Positions 54,110 to 61,799 of a stretch of DNA of 64,000 bases are shown one piece after another. Each line of letters opens with the position of its first letter. Positions within the stretch are counted from its first letter, which is position 1. The translations under genes were made by a program, and so were the position numbers. Source of the stretch: Steroidobacteraceae bacterium (lineage in GTDB: Bacteria; Pseudomonadota; Gammaproteobacteria; Steroidobacterales; Steroidobacteraceae); assembly GCA_025458905.1 (NCBI GenBank), contig JALORN010000013.1:144688-208687 (forward strand). Reading direction: 5' to 3'. The notes under the pieces are model-generated. The model was not told where the DNA came from and did no database searches. It worked only from the letters and a program-made list of their open reading frames with translations.

Positions 54110-57016
54110 ATGCCGCAGATCCGGGAGTGCCGCTTGTCCAGGTCCCACGCTCGAACCGTCCGCCGCGCGCCCGCCGGGCGTGCCCGCTTCGCCCTCGTCG
54201 TCGCCGTCCCCCTCGCGCTCGCCGCGAGCGCGTACGCCGCCGCCGCCAGCGCCCCGCCGCGCCCCGCCGCGGCGCCGGCCGCCGCTGCGGCAGCGGCTCC
54301 GAAGCCCGCGTCGGCCCCGCGCGCGACCGCGCGCCCGGCCCCGGCGGCCCCGGCCAAGGTCACCACCGTCGAGGGCATCACCGAGTACCGGCTCGCCAAC
54401 GGCCTGAAGGTGCTGCTGTTCCCCGACCCGTCCAAGCCGACCATCACCGTCAACGTCACCTACCTCGTCGGCTCGCGCCACGAGGGCTATGGCGAGAGCG
54501 GCATGGCGCACCTGCTGGAGCACCTCCTCTTCAAGGGCACGCCGCGCTTCCCGAACATCCCGCAGGAGCTGACCGCGCGCGGCGCGCGGCCGAACGGCAC
54601 CACCTCCTACGATCGCACCAACTACTTCGAGACCTTCGCCGCCACCGACGACAACCTGCGCTGGGCGCTCGACCTCGAGAGCGACCGGATGGTGAATTCC
54701 TTCGTCGCCGCCAAGGACCTGCAGAGCGAGTTCTCGGTGGTGCGCAACGAGTTCGAGTCGGGCGAGAACGACCCCTCGCGCGTGCTGCTGCAGCGCGTGA
54801 TGGCCGCGGCCTACCTCTGGCACAACTACGGCAATGCGGTGATCGGCTCGCGCGAGGACATCGAGCGGGTGCCGATCGACCGGCTGCAGGCCTTCTATCG
54901 CAAGTACTACCAGCCCGACAATGCGGTGCTGACGATCGCCGGCCGGGTCGACGAGGCGAAGACCATCGCCCTCGTGAACGACACCTTCGGCCGCATCCCG
55001 AAGCCTGCGCGCGTGCTGCAGCAGACCTACACCGTCGAGCCCGTGCAGGATGGCGAGCGGCAGGTGACGCTGCGCCGCGTCGGCGACGTACAGGTGGCCG
55101 CCGCCGGCTACCACGTGCCCTCGGGCAGCCATCCGGACTTCGCCGCCGTGCAGGTGCTGGTCGACGTGCTGACCAACGAGCCGGCGGGCCGGCTCTACAA
55201 GGCGCTGGTCGAGACCGGCAAGGCGAGCGGCGTCTACGGCCTCGCGTTCGCCCTGAAAGATCCGGGCTATGCGTACTTCGGCGCCGAGGTGCTGAAGGAC
55301 AAGCCGCTGGCCGCGGCCAGCGAGGCCATGCTCGCCACGCTCGATGGCCTGAAGGAGGCACCCGTCTCGAAGGACGAGGTCGAGCGCGCGAAGAACCGCT
55401 ACCTCAAGTTCTTCGAGCAGACCTACAACGACAGCGGCCGTGTCGGCCTCGTGCTCTCCGACTACATCGGCAAGGGCGACTGGCGCCTGTGGTTCCTGTA
55501 TCGCGACGCGATGGAGAAGGTCACCGCCGACGACGTCAACCGCGTCGCCGCCGCGTACCTGAAGCCCGCCAACCGCACCGCCGGGCGCTTCGTCCCGGAT
55601 GCGGCGCCGGACCGCGCGGTCATCCCGGCAGCACCCGAGCCCGGGCAACTGCTGGCCGGATACCAGGGCCGCGCCGCGCTGCAGCAGGCCGAGGTATTCG
55701 ATGCCTCGCCGGCGAACATCGACGCGCGCACCCGCAGCGAGACCCTGCCCGGAGGCGCGCGCTACAGCTTCCTCGCGAAGTCGACGCGCGGCAACGCGGT
55801 CGAGGCGACGATCACGCTGCGCATCGCGAGCGAGGCGGCGCTGCAGGATCGCGGGACCGTCGCCCAGCTCACCGCGGAGATGTTGCGGCGCGGCACCAAG
55901 AGCCGTTCGCTGCAGCAGATCAACGACCAGCTGGATGCGCTGAAGTCGAGCGTGTCGATCTCCGGCAGCGGACAGACCGTCGGCATCCGCGTGGTCTCGA
56001 CCCGCGACAACCTCGGGCCCGCGCTCGAGATCGTCACCGACTTGCTGCGCGCGCCCGCCTTCCCGGAGGCAGAGTTCGGGCGGCTGCGCGACGAGGTGCT
56101 GGCCGGCATCGACCAGCAGCGCAGCGATCCGGGCGCGATCGCCCAGCAGGAGCTCGACCGGATCCTCTCGCCCTGGCCGCGAGGGCATTTCCGCTACGTC
56201 GAGAACTTCGACGAGCAGGTCGCCGCCGTGAAGGCCGCCACCGTGGAGGAGCTGCGGCGCTTCCACGCCGAGTTCTACGGCGCCGCCGCCGCGACCGCGG
56301 CGGTGGTCGGCGACTTCGACCCGGTGACCACGCGCGCCGCGCTCGGCGCGATGCTCGCCGGCTGGGCCGCGCCGCAGCCGTTCCAGCGCGCCCCGGACCG
56401 CTACTTCGAGGTGCCGGCAGTCACGCGCCGCATCGACACGCCCGACAAGGCGAACGCCACGCTGCTCGCCGGCGTCAACCTCGCGCTGCGCGACGACGAC
56501 CCGGACTACCCGGCGCTGGTGCTCGCCAACTACATGCTCGGCGGCGGCTTCCTCAACTCGCGGCTCGCGACGCGGATCCGCCAGAAGGAGGGCATCAGCT
56601 ACGGCGTGCAGTCGATCCTGCAGGCCGATCCGCTGGACAAGGTCGGCGGCTTCCTGACCTTCGCGATCTACAACCCCGAGAACTCCGCACGCCTGCTCGC
56701 CGCCTGGCGCGAGGAACTCGCGAAGATGCTGCGGGAGGGCTTCACCGAGGCCGAGTTCAGGGACGCCCGCGACGGCTGGCTGCTCGGCCGTGGCGTCAGC
56801 CGCTCGCAGGACCGCGAGCTCGTCGGCAAGCTCGCGAGCTACCTCTACCTCGGCCGCACGATGGACTGGGACGCCCAGCTCGAGAAGCGCGTCGCCGCGA
56901 TGACGGTGGCTGACGTCAATGCCGCCGTGAGGCGCTGGATCGACCCGGCGAAGATCACGGTAGTGGAGGCGGGGGCCTTCTCCACCCCCTTGCGGCCGGT
57001 CGTCCCGCCCCCCTAG
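54110..57016 (+). CDS. Exported two-domain M16 zinc metallopeptidase
   Basis: 968 aa. A signal/anchor (about 26-45) and a low-complexity Ala/Pro linker (about 45-82) precede the first M16 unit (about 85-510) with the inverted zinc motif H134-LLE137-H138. Conserved SEFSVVRNEFESGENDPSR supplies the third ligand. A second M16 half (about 540-960) lacks HxxEH, as expected. This periplasmic pitrilysin/'peptidase M16 family' layout degrades peptides or processes exported polypeptides. It is followed 12 bp later by an MFS gene. Confidence 0.93.
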   Translation: MPQIRECRLSRSHARTVRRAPAGRARFALVVAVPLALAASAYAAAASAPPRPAAAPAAAAAAAPKPASAPRATARPAPAAPAKVTTVEGITEYRLANGLKVLLFPDPSKPTITVNVTYLVGSRHEGYGESGMAHLLEHLLFKGTPRFPNIPQELTARGARPNGTTSYDRTNYFETFAATDDNLRWALDLESDRMVNSFVAAKDLQSEFSVVRNEFESGENDPSRVLLQRVMAAAYLWHNYGNAVIGSREDIERVPIDRLQAFYRKYYQPDNAVLTIAGRVDEAKTIALVNDTFGRIPKPARVLQQTYTVEPVQDGERQVTLRRVGDVQVAAAGYHVPSGSHPDFAAVQVLVDVLTNEPAGRLYKALVETGKASGVYGLAFALKDPGYAYFGAEVLKDKPLAAASEAMLATLDGLKEAPVSKDEVERAKNRYLKFFEQTYNDSGRVGLVLSDYIGKGDWRLWFLYRDAMEKVTADDVNRVAAAYLKPANRTAGRFVPDAAPDRAVIPAAPEPGQLLAGYQGRAALQQAEVFDASPANIDARTRSETLPGGARYSFLAKSTRGNAVEATITLRIASEAALQDRGTVAQLTAEMLRRGTKSRSLQQINDQLDALKSSVSISGSGQTVGIRVVSTRDNLGPALEIVTDLLRAPAFPEAEFGRLRDEVLAGIDQQRSDPGAIAQQELDRILSPWPRGHFRYVENFDEQVAAVKAATVEELRRFHAEFYGAAAATAAVVGDFDPVTTRAALGAMLAGWAAPQPFQRAPDRYFEVPAVTRRIDTPDKANATLLAGVNLALRDDDPDYPALVLANYMLGGGFLNSRLATRIRQKEGISYGVQSILQADPLDKVGGFLTFAIYNPENSARLLAAWREELAKMLREGFTEAEFRDARDGWLLGRGVSRSQDRELVGKLASYLYLGRTMDWDAQLEKRVAAMTVADVNAAVRRWIDPAKITVVEAGAFSTPLRPVVPPP

Positions 57017-57028
57017 CATCGGGCGACG

Positions 57029-58300
57029 ATGAACCCCGAGCTCCGCCGCCACTGGTCCGTTCTGCTCGCGGCGGGTAGCGGCGTGATGCTCGGCATCTCC
57101 TCGATCCCCGCCTACGTGCTCGGCGTGTTCGCCGGCCCGATGACCCGCGAGTTCGGCTGGTCGCTCGGCGCGTTCCAGTTCGGCACGCTGGTCTTCACCG
57201 TCGGCATCCTGCTCTCGAGCACCTGGATCGGCGCGCTGTGCGACCGGCACGGCGCGCGCGCCGTGGCGCTCATCGGCATGCCGGTCGGCGCCTGCGGCGT
57301 GGCCGCGCTCGCCCTGACCCAGGCCGCGCCCTGGAGCTGGTATCTCCTGATGTTCGTCGCCTCGCTGCTCGGCAGCGGCACGGTGCCGACCGTCTGGACG
57401 CGCATGGTCAACGCGCTGTTCGTCCAGCGGCGCGGCTTCGCGCTCGGCCTCGTGCTCTCGGGCAGCGGACTGTTCGCGCTGTTCGGGGCACCGCTCGCGC
57501 AGTGGCTGATCTCCGCCTGGGGTTGGCGTGCCGCCTGGCTCGGGCTCGCGCTGCTGCCGCTGGTGGTCGGCACCGCGGTGGTCGCGGCGTTCTTCCGCGG
57601 CGACGACCGGCGCCTCGCGGCCACGACTCCCTCCGGCGCCGGCGCGCCGCCAGCTGTCGTCGCCGTCGCCGGCATGACCCACCACGAGGCGCTGCGCAGC
57701 TATCGCTTCTGGGTGATGGCGCTCGGCTTCGCCGCCGTGACCGTCGGCGTCGGCGGCACCAACGCGAACTTCGTCCCGATGCTGGTCTCCAAGGGCTTCC
57801 AGGCGCCGGAGGCCGCCGGCATCTTCGGTACGCTCGGCGTCGCGATCGCCTTCGGTCGGCTCGCGATCGGCTACGTGCTCGACCGCGTCTGGGCGCCGGG
57901 CGTCGCCGCCGCGGTGCTCGGCCTGCCGGCGATCAGCGCCTGGCTGCTGGTCGGGGGCGAGGTCTCGCGCACCGATGCGCTGCTCGCCGCCGCGCTGCTC
58001 GGCTTCGCCCAGGGCGCCGAGTACGACTTCCTCGCCTACATGACGGCGCGCTACTTCGGCATGGCGCACTACGGCCGCATCTACGGCCGCATCGTGATCC
58101 CGATCATCGTCGCGACCGCGGTCGGCGCGTTCGGCGTCGGCTGGTCGAAGGACGTGTTCGGCTCGTTCGACGTCGCGTTGCCGGTCGTCGGCCTGCTGTT
58201 CGCGAGCGGCGCGCTCGCGATGCTGACGCTCGGGCGCTACCCGCTCGCATATGCGCCGCCCGCGTCCGACGCCCCGGCGGCGCGCACTGCGGCGGCCTGA
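57029..58300 (+). CDS. Major facilitator superfamily transporter (second copy)
   Basis: 423 aa, 12 membrane helices. It starts MNPELRRHWSVLLAAGSGVM, with VFAGPMTREFGWSLGAFQFG and GFAQGAEYDFLAYMTARYFG, the same group signatures as the carrier at 30605-32065, but without that protein's extra N-terminal helices. It probably carries a monocarboxylate-like compound (inference). It is closely spaced after the M16 gene and 104 bp before DUF1838. Confidence 0.88.
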   Translation: MNPELRRHWSVLLAAGSGVMLGISSIPAYVLGVFAGPMTREFGWSLGAFQFGTLVFTVGILLSSTWIGALCDRHGARAVALIGMPVGACGVAALALTQAAPWSWYLLMFVASLLGSGTVPTVWTRMVNALFVQRRGFALGLVLSGSGLFALFGAPLAQWLISAWGWRAAWLGLALLPLVVGTAVVAAFFRGDDRRLAATTPSGAGAPPAVVAVAGMTHHEALRSYRFWVMALGFAAVTVGVGGTNANFVPMLVSKGFQAPEAAGIFGTLGVAIAFGRLAIGYVLDRVWAPGVAAAVLGLPAISAWLLVGGEVSRTDALLAAALLGFAQGAEYDFLAYMTARYFGMAHYGRIYGRIVIPIIVATAVGAFGVGWSKDVFGSFDVALPVVGLLFASGALAMLTLGRYPLAYAPPASDAPAARTAAA

Positions 58301-58404
58301 GGCTCGAGGTCTTTCGATTTCCGATACCGGCCCGGGCCCCGACTCCAACACTGATCCCGCTCGCGATCCACACGCGGACTCCACACCAGAGGCTGAGCAC
58401 ATCC

Positions 58405-59313
58405 ATGGACGACCCGAAGTTCTCCCGCCGCACTGCAGGGCTGATGGCACTCGGGGCCGCCGGGTCCGGCGCGCTCGCGCTCGGCGCCGGTGCCGCGCCG
58501 GCATTGGCGGCCAGGAAATCGCGCGATACGCTGCCCACCGACCCGAAGGAGATCCTCGAGTCTGTGGTGCGCATCTACGGCACCACCGGCAAGGGGCGCG
58601 TCACCTGGAAGACCAGGATCACGGTCTATGCGGTGCAGGCCTCGGGCGTCGTGCCGCTGGTCGGCCTGCGTGGCAGCGAGAGCGGCTGGTGGACCCGGAA
58701 GGACGACTCCACCTGGGTGCGCTACTCCTCGACGCTGTCGTTCTTCGAGGACCTCGAGACCGGCAAGTTCATCGACGAGTTCCGCAACCCGCTCAACGGC
58801 CACGTCTCAAAGGTCGGCGTCAGCTTCATCCGCCACAAGGAAGGCGAGTACCGCACCACGATGGGCGAGTACTACGGCAGCATGCGCAAGGCCTTCCCGC
58901 AGTCCTATCCCGAGGAGCCGATCGCGCCCAACTGGAGCCTGGACGACGGCATCGTCCGCTACCGCGGCCGTTCGAACTTCCCGCCGATCCTGAAGCAGCC
59001 GACGCTCGAGACGGCGACCCTCACGGTGCGCGCCGACGAACTCTTCGACCCGAAGGTCGAGACGCCGTCCGCCACCGTCAGCGGCTTCAACATCCGCCCC
59101 TGGGAACCCTGGCTCGGCATGGGCGACGCCCCCGGCCACGTGATCTGGCAGTACGACGGCGTGAAACTCACCGACGTCGAGAAGCTGGACGCCGACTACC
59201 TCGCGCGCGCCCGCGCGCACACGCCGCTGTTCGACGAGAGCCCGCAGTTCGACGAAGGCCCGTCGTTCTTCGAGCGAGTGATCCAGAACCGGGGCGTGAA
59301 GCCGGCAGGTTGA
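58405..59313 (+). CDS. Tat-exported DUF1838 family protein (copy 2)
   Basis: 302 aa. FSRRTAGLMALGAAGSGALA is a Tat-type signal. The mature part contains VRIYGTTGKGRVTWKTRITV, FFEDLETGKFIDEFRNPLNG and NIRPWEPWLGMGDAPGHVIW. It is related to, but clearly different from, the protein at 43621-44604. Function is unknown; exported folded DUF1838 proteins next to MFS carriers and oxygenases suggest a role in metabolising exogenous organic compounds (inference). The start at 58405 is preceded by GAGGCTGAG. Confidence 0.75.
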   Translation: MDDPKFSRRTAGLMALGAAGSGALALGAGAAPALAARKSRDTLPTDPKEILESVVRIYGTTGKGRVTWKTRITVYAVQASGVVPLVGLRGSESGWWTRKDDSTWVRYSSTLSFFEDLETGKFIDEFRNPLNGHVSKVGVSFIRHKEGEYRTTMGEYYGSMRKAFPQSYPEEPIAPNWSLDDGIVRYRGRSNFPPILKQPTLETATLTVRADELFDPKVETPSATVSGFNIRPWEPWLGMGDAPGHVIWQYDGVKLTDVEKLDADYLARARAHTPLFDESPQFDEGPSFFERVIQNRGVKPAG

Positions 59314-59316
59314 CGC

Positions 59317-59371
59317 AAAAAAGGGGACGGATTTATTTCCCATTCTGGGAAATAAATCCGTCCCCTTTTTT
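59317..59371. repeat. Dispersed palindromic repeat, complete copy (26-bp arms, TTC loop)
   Basis: A6-GGGGACGGATTTATTTCC-CA, loop TTC, and a perfect reverse complement ending in T6. It begins 4 bp after the DUF1838 stop and lies before the convergent 89-aa gene. The A/T runs at both ends make it look like a two-way intrinsic terminator. Confidence 0.92.
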
Positions 59372-59390
59372 CACGTCAGCAGGGGACCGT

Positions 59391-59660
59391 CTACTCGATG
59401 ACGCGGCGCAAATGGACCGGCGCGACGTTCCACTGCTGGTGCTCGTCGGAGATCACGGTCACGGTCTTCTTGTTGAAGCGCACCAAGGTGCCGCTGACGA
59501 AGCGCCCCTCGCGAGTTTCGAATCCCACCCGCTCGCCCACCGAGAACTTCATCATCGTCTGATGCGTCCGGGTCTGCTGGAGGTACTTCAACCGCTCGAC
59601 GATCCGTCGGTTGAGCGCCAGCAACTGAGCCTCGGTGAGCACGTTCAGATCCAGATCCAT
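59391..59660 (-). CDS. Small conserved protein with SH3/KOW-like C-terminal half
   Basis: 89 aa, start MDLDLNVLTEAQLLALNRRI, then VERLKYLQQTRTHQTMMKFS and a beta-rich half VGERVGFETREGRF with FNKKTVTVISDEHQQWNVAP. A helical N-terminal segment followed by a short barrel-like domain is known from a family of small proteobacterial proteins of unknown function. The start at 59660 follows GGGAGTC. A (CAGAC/CGGGC)n pentanucleotide array begins 36 bp upstream, in its probable leader. Confidence 0.75.
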   Translation of the reverse strand: MDLDLNVLTEAQLLALNRRIVERLKYLQQTRTHQTMMKFSVGERVGFETREGRFVSGTLVRFNKKTVTVISDEHQQWNVAPVHLRRVIE

Positions 59661-59695
59661 GATCGACTCCCTGCGGATCGGCTGTCGCGCTGGCC

Positions 59696-59745
59696 CAGAC
59701 CAGACCAGACCAGACCGGACCGGGCCGGGCCGGGCCGGGCCGGAC
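59696..59745. repeat. Pentanucleotide tandem array, 10 units
   Basis: Four CAGAC, one CGGAC, four CGGGC and one CGGAC, back to back. The array lies upstream of the 89-aa gene on the minus strand and just before the antitoxin remnant on the plus strand. Short tandem repeats like this change length by slippage and can vary promoter spacing; that effect is only inferred here. Confidence 0.85.
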
Positions 59746-59764
59746 AATACTAGTTTGCCGGGAC

Positions 59765-60018
59765 TTGGCACACTCCCGTTTCCCGAGCAACGTCTACCTC
59801 CATGACGCGAAGGCCCGGCTGTCGCAGCTCGTGGCCCAAGTGGCGGCGGGTGAGGACGTCATCATCGCGCGAGCCGGCAGACCGATCGCGTGGCTGACCC
59901 GGCTGCAGCCGACTCGCCCCGCATCCGCTTCGCGATGTTGAAGGGCAATGTGCGCGTCGTGGCCGATTTCGATGACCCGCTGCGCGAGACCGTGATCGCC
60001 CGGTTCGAGGGTCGCTGA
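59765..60018 (+). pseudogene. Frameshifted Phd/YefM-type antitoxin
   Basis: Reading from 59765, SNVYLHDAKARLSQLVAQVA then GEDVIIARAGRPIAWL is a clear Phd/YefM antitoxin N terminus, but the frame ends at 59941. The continuation, RIRFAMLKGNVRVVADFDDP and then IARFEGR with stop at 60018, is in another frame, shifted near 59915-59920. No ATG precedes the first fragment; TTG at 59765 is the best candidate. The gene is broken by frameshift. Confidence 0.65.
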
Positions 60019-60020
60019 GC

Positions 60021-60095
60021 TGTGCGCTGCTGCTCGATACGCACGTCTTCGCTCCGGGCAAGGCCAAGCGCGCCGAGCTCGCCCGGGCGGGTTGA
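60021..60095 (+). pseudogene. Truncated VapC/PIN toxin remnant
   Basis: Directly after the antitoxin fragment the sequence encodes CALLLDTHVFAPGKAKRAEL and stops after 24 codons. LLLDTHVF is the N-terminal strand of a PIN-domain toxin with its first acidic residue; the remaining 100 or so residues are missing. With the preceding fragment it is a dead phd-vapC pair. Confidence 0.6.
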
Positions 60096-60246
60096 CGCCT
60101 CCGGCCTCCATTCACCGCCCCGCCGGCTTTCGGCGCGGCGGCTTCCGTCAGGGGGCGAGACCCGGCCATATGGACGCCCCTGCTGGTCGCCTTGCCGCTC
60201 GCGACCGACGAGGGTCGGGCAGGCATGCGCAGCGGCTCGCGGCCGC

Positions 60247-60876
60247 CTATGACGCCGGCTCCCCGAGGACGACCTCGACCCGGCTCTCGCGCGCGAGCGC
60301 AGCCGGTGGGGCAGGCAGAGGCGAGGCCGCGCGCACGGCGCGCTCGAGCTGCATGCGGCTGGGCCCCTCCGCACCGCAGCCCTCGAGCACGACGTCCAGG
60401 ACGTTGCCGCGCTCATCCTGGGTGATCTGCGCACTGCACGCTCGCGGCAGCGGCGCCGCGTTTGGCTCGATGGTCTGACGCGCCCGCTCGATCCGCGCAC
60501 GCAGTTGGCCCCGGTAGAGTCCAAAGAGCCCTTCATCGGGGCTCGCGCCAGGCGCCGGCAACTCCACGCTCGGTTCCGTCACGACCACTCTTGGTGCCTC
60601 GAGTGCGAGCGTCGGGGTCAGAGGATCGGGTGGGTACGCGACAGGCGACTCGTCTGCGGTCTCGATCAGCTGCACCTGCAAGCGATCGCCGGAGCCACTG
60701 CCAAGGGCCTGCTCGCTCAGGTCGCGTGACACCAGCGGCACGCCCAGCTCCAGCAACTGCACCAGCAGCAGACCGTGCGCAGCCATCACGGCGCCGAATA
60801 GCAAGGGCGAGCGCCGCCGCTGCGCCGCTCCGGATACACGGTGGGGGAGGCAGTTGACCGAGAGCGCAGCTGTCAT
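60247..60876 (-). CDS. TonB C-terminal-like membrane-anchored protein
   Basis: 209 aa. It has a short basic N terminus, one membrane anchor (about 27-50, LLFGAVMAAHGLLLVQLLEL), a Pro-containing periplasmic linker, and a C-terminal domain (about 115-209) of TonB/TolA type: GLYRGQLRARIERARQTIEP, ACSAQITQDERGNVLDVVLE and AASPLPAPPAAL. TonB-like proteins transmit proton-motive energy to outer-membrane partners. No exbBD or receptor gene is adjacent, and the linker is shorter than in true TonB. It is encoded on the opposite strand to the gspC-like gene. Confidence 0.7.
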   Translation of the reverse strand: MTAALSVNCLPHRVSGAAQRRRSPLLFGAVMAAHGLLLVQLLELGVPLVSRDLSEQALGSGSGDRLQVQLIETADESPVAYPPDPLTPTLALEAPRVVVTEPSVELPAPGASPDEGLFGLYRGQLRARIERARQTIEPNAAPLPRACSAQITQDERGNVLDVVLEGCGAEGPSRMQLERAVRAASPLPAPPAALARESRVEVVLGEPAS

Positions 60877-61198
60877 GCGGCACTTCCCCGGCAAGCCCGG
60901 ACCTCTGGCGCTGCATGCGCGCCTGCTCCGCACCGCGATCCCCACGCGATGAGGGCACCTCGGTACGAGGGCGAGCGGCGCGGGTGCGCGCGGTCGACCC
61001 GTCGACTTCTTCGATGGGACGACCCGGCTCGGCGCCGTCTCAACACGGCCATGGCCGCAGCGCCGCCGAGCGCGGATCGCGCGTGTCCGTCGCCGGACCG
61101 CGCAGGGCGCCGCAACGCGCGTGAGCGAAGGATCGCCCGGCAAGCCTGCGCCGATGCACTCTGCTCTCGAACTCGCGCTCGTGCCGCCACACGAGGCT
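60877..61198. other. 322-bp gap with no supported gene
   Basis: It lies between the TonB-like gene start and the end of the small RHH-like gene. Frames here are Arg/Ala-rich without domain features on either strand. I see no hairpin or promoter strong enough to list. Confidence 0.5.
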
Positions 61199-61414
61199 TC
61201 ACTGAGAGTTGTACTTCGAGATCAGCAGATCGAGCGCTTCGTTGAGCAGCGACTTGGACGTGCGGCCGTGCACGCGTCGGATCGTGCGCACCTCCTCGCG
61301 TTTGTCGAAGCGCGTCCAGAACGTCACTTCCACTTCATTGGGGCTCGCGCGCCCGGATCCCGCGCCGCCTTTGCCCGACCGCTTGCGCGGCTCCTTCGAT
61401 GACTCGTCGTCCAT
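61199..61414 (-). CDS. Small ribbon-helix-helix-like protein
   Basis: 71 aa. A basic, Gly/Ser-rich N terminus (residues 1-25) is followed by NEVEVTFWTRFDKREEVRTI (strand plus first helix) and GRTSKSLLNEALDLLISKYN (second helix), the layout of Arc/MetJ-type ribbon-helix-helix DNA-binding proteins. It is probably a transcriptional repressor or partition-type regulator. Its gene is divergent from the gspC-like gene, and a 34-bp dyad in the intervening 385 bp is a candidate operator. The start at 61414 is the first in-frame Met giving the compact protein. Confidence 0.6.
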   Translation of the reverse strand: MDDESSKEPRKRSGKGGAGSGRASPNEVEVTFWTRFDKREEVRTIRRVHGRTSKSLLNEALDLLISKYNSQ

Positions 61415-61799
61415 CGCCGCCTCCCTGCCACTCGTTCGGATGCGTCGGCGTCGCACAGGGACTTTGCGCAACGCGGTGTGCATCAAGCAAGTGAGTCACA
61501 TGTTACGAACCGCAAGACGTTCGGCAATGTCTCTGCGCGCCGACAGGCGTTTGACAGTACGGACGCGGGTCGGGCCGCGAACCGCGGCAGCGCCTCGCGC
61601 CTTCTAAGGATCGCCCGCGCGCACGCGAAGCAAACCGCGTGCCAATCCTCGCGCCGTTCGTCGGATACATAAACTGCGTGTACCACGCATCTATGTATTT
61701 CGATGTATTCACCGTTTTGCTCTTGAGCCGAGGCAGCTCTCGCGCGCAGCGTGAAGACGCGCGGCATTGCTTCGCCGCGCGAACGCGGAGCAGAGCGCG
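61415..61799. other. 385-bp divergent intergenic region, lower GC than surroundings
   Basis: It separates the RHH-like gene (left, minus) and the gspC-like gene (right, plus). Around 61490-61740 it is richer in A/T than anywhere nearby and contains the 61665-61698 dyad plus a following direct repeat of ATGTATT. It probably holds both promoters; no convincing -35/-10 pair could be assigned. Confidence 0.5.
61665..61698. promoter_or_regulatory. 34-bp imperfect dyad, candidate operator
   Basis: ATACATA-AAC-TGCGTG and CACGCA-TC-TATGTAT flank a TAC centre; 13 bp of each arm pair. It is 102 bp upstream of the gspC-like start and 251 bp upstream of the RHH-like start. Dyads of this size in a divergent region next to a small DNA-binding protein are often its operator (inference). 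Confidence 0.5.

Noticed and set aside
52106..58504. A minus-strand open frame of about 2,100 codons covering several genes
   Set aside because: Only its last 304 codons show a protein family (PhyH). The rest is antisense to the hydrolase-facing region, M16 and MFS genes, with Arg/His/Gln-rich composition typical of GC-rich shadow frames.
59317..59371. CRISPR-like or IS terminal repeats
   Set aside because: The copies are dispersed single palindromes without spacers, target-site duplications or an intervening transposase in the window.
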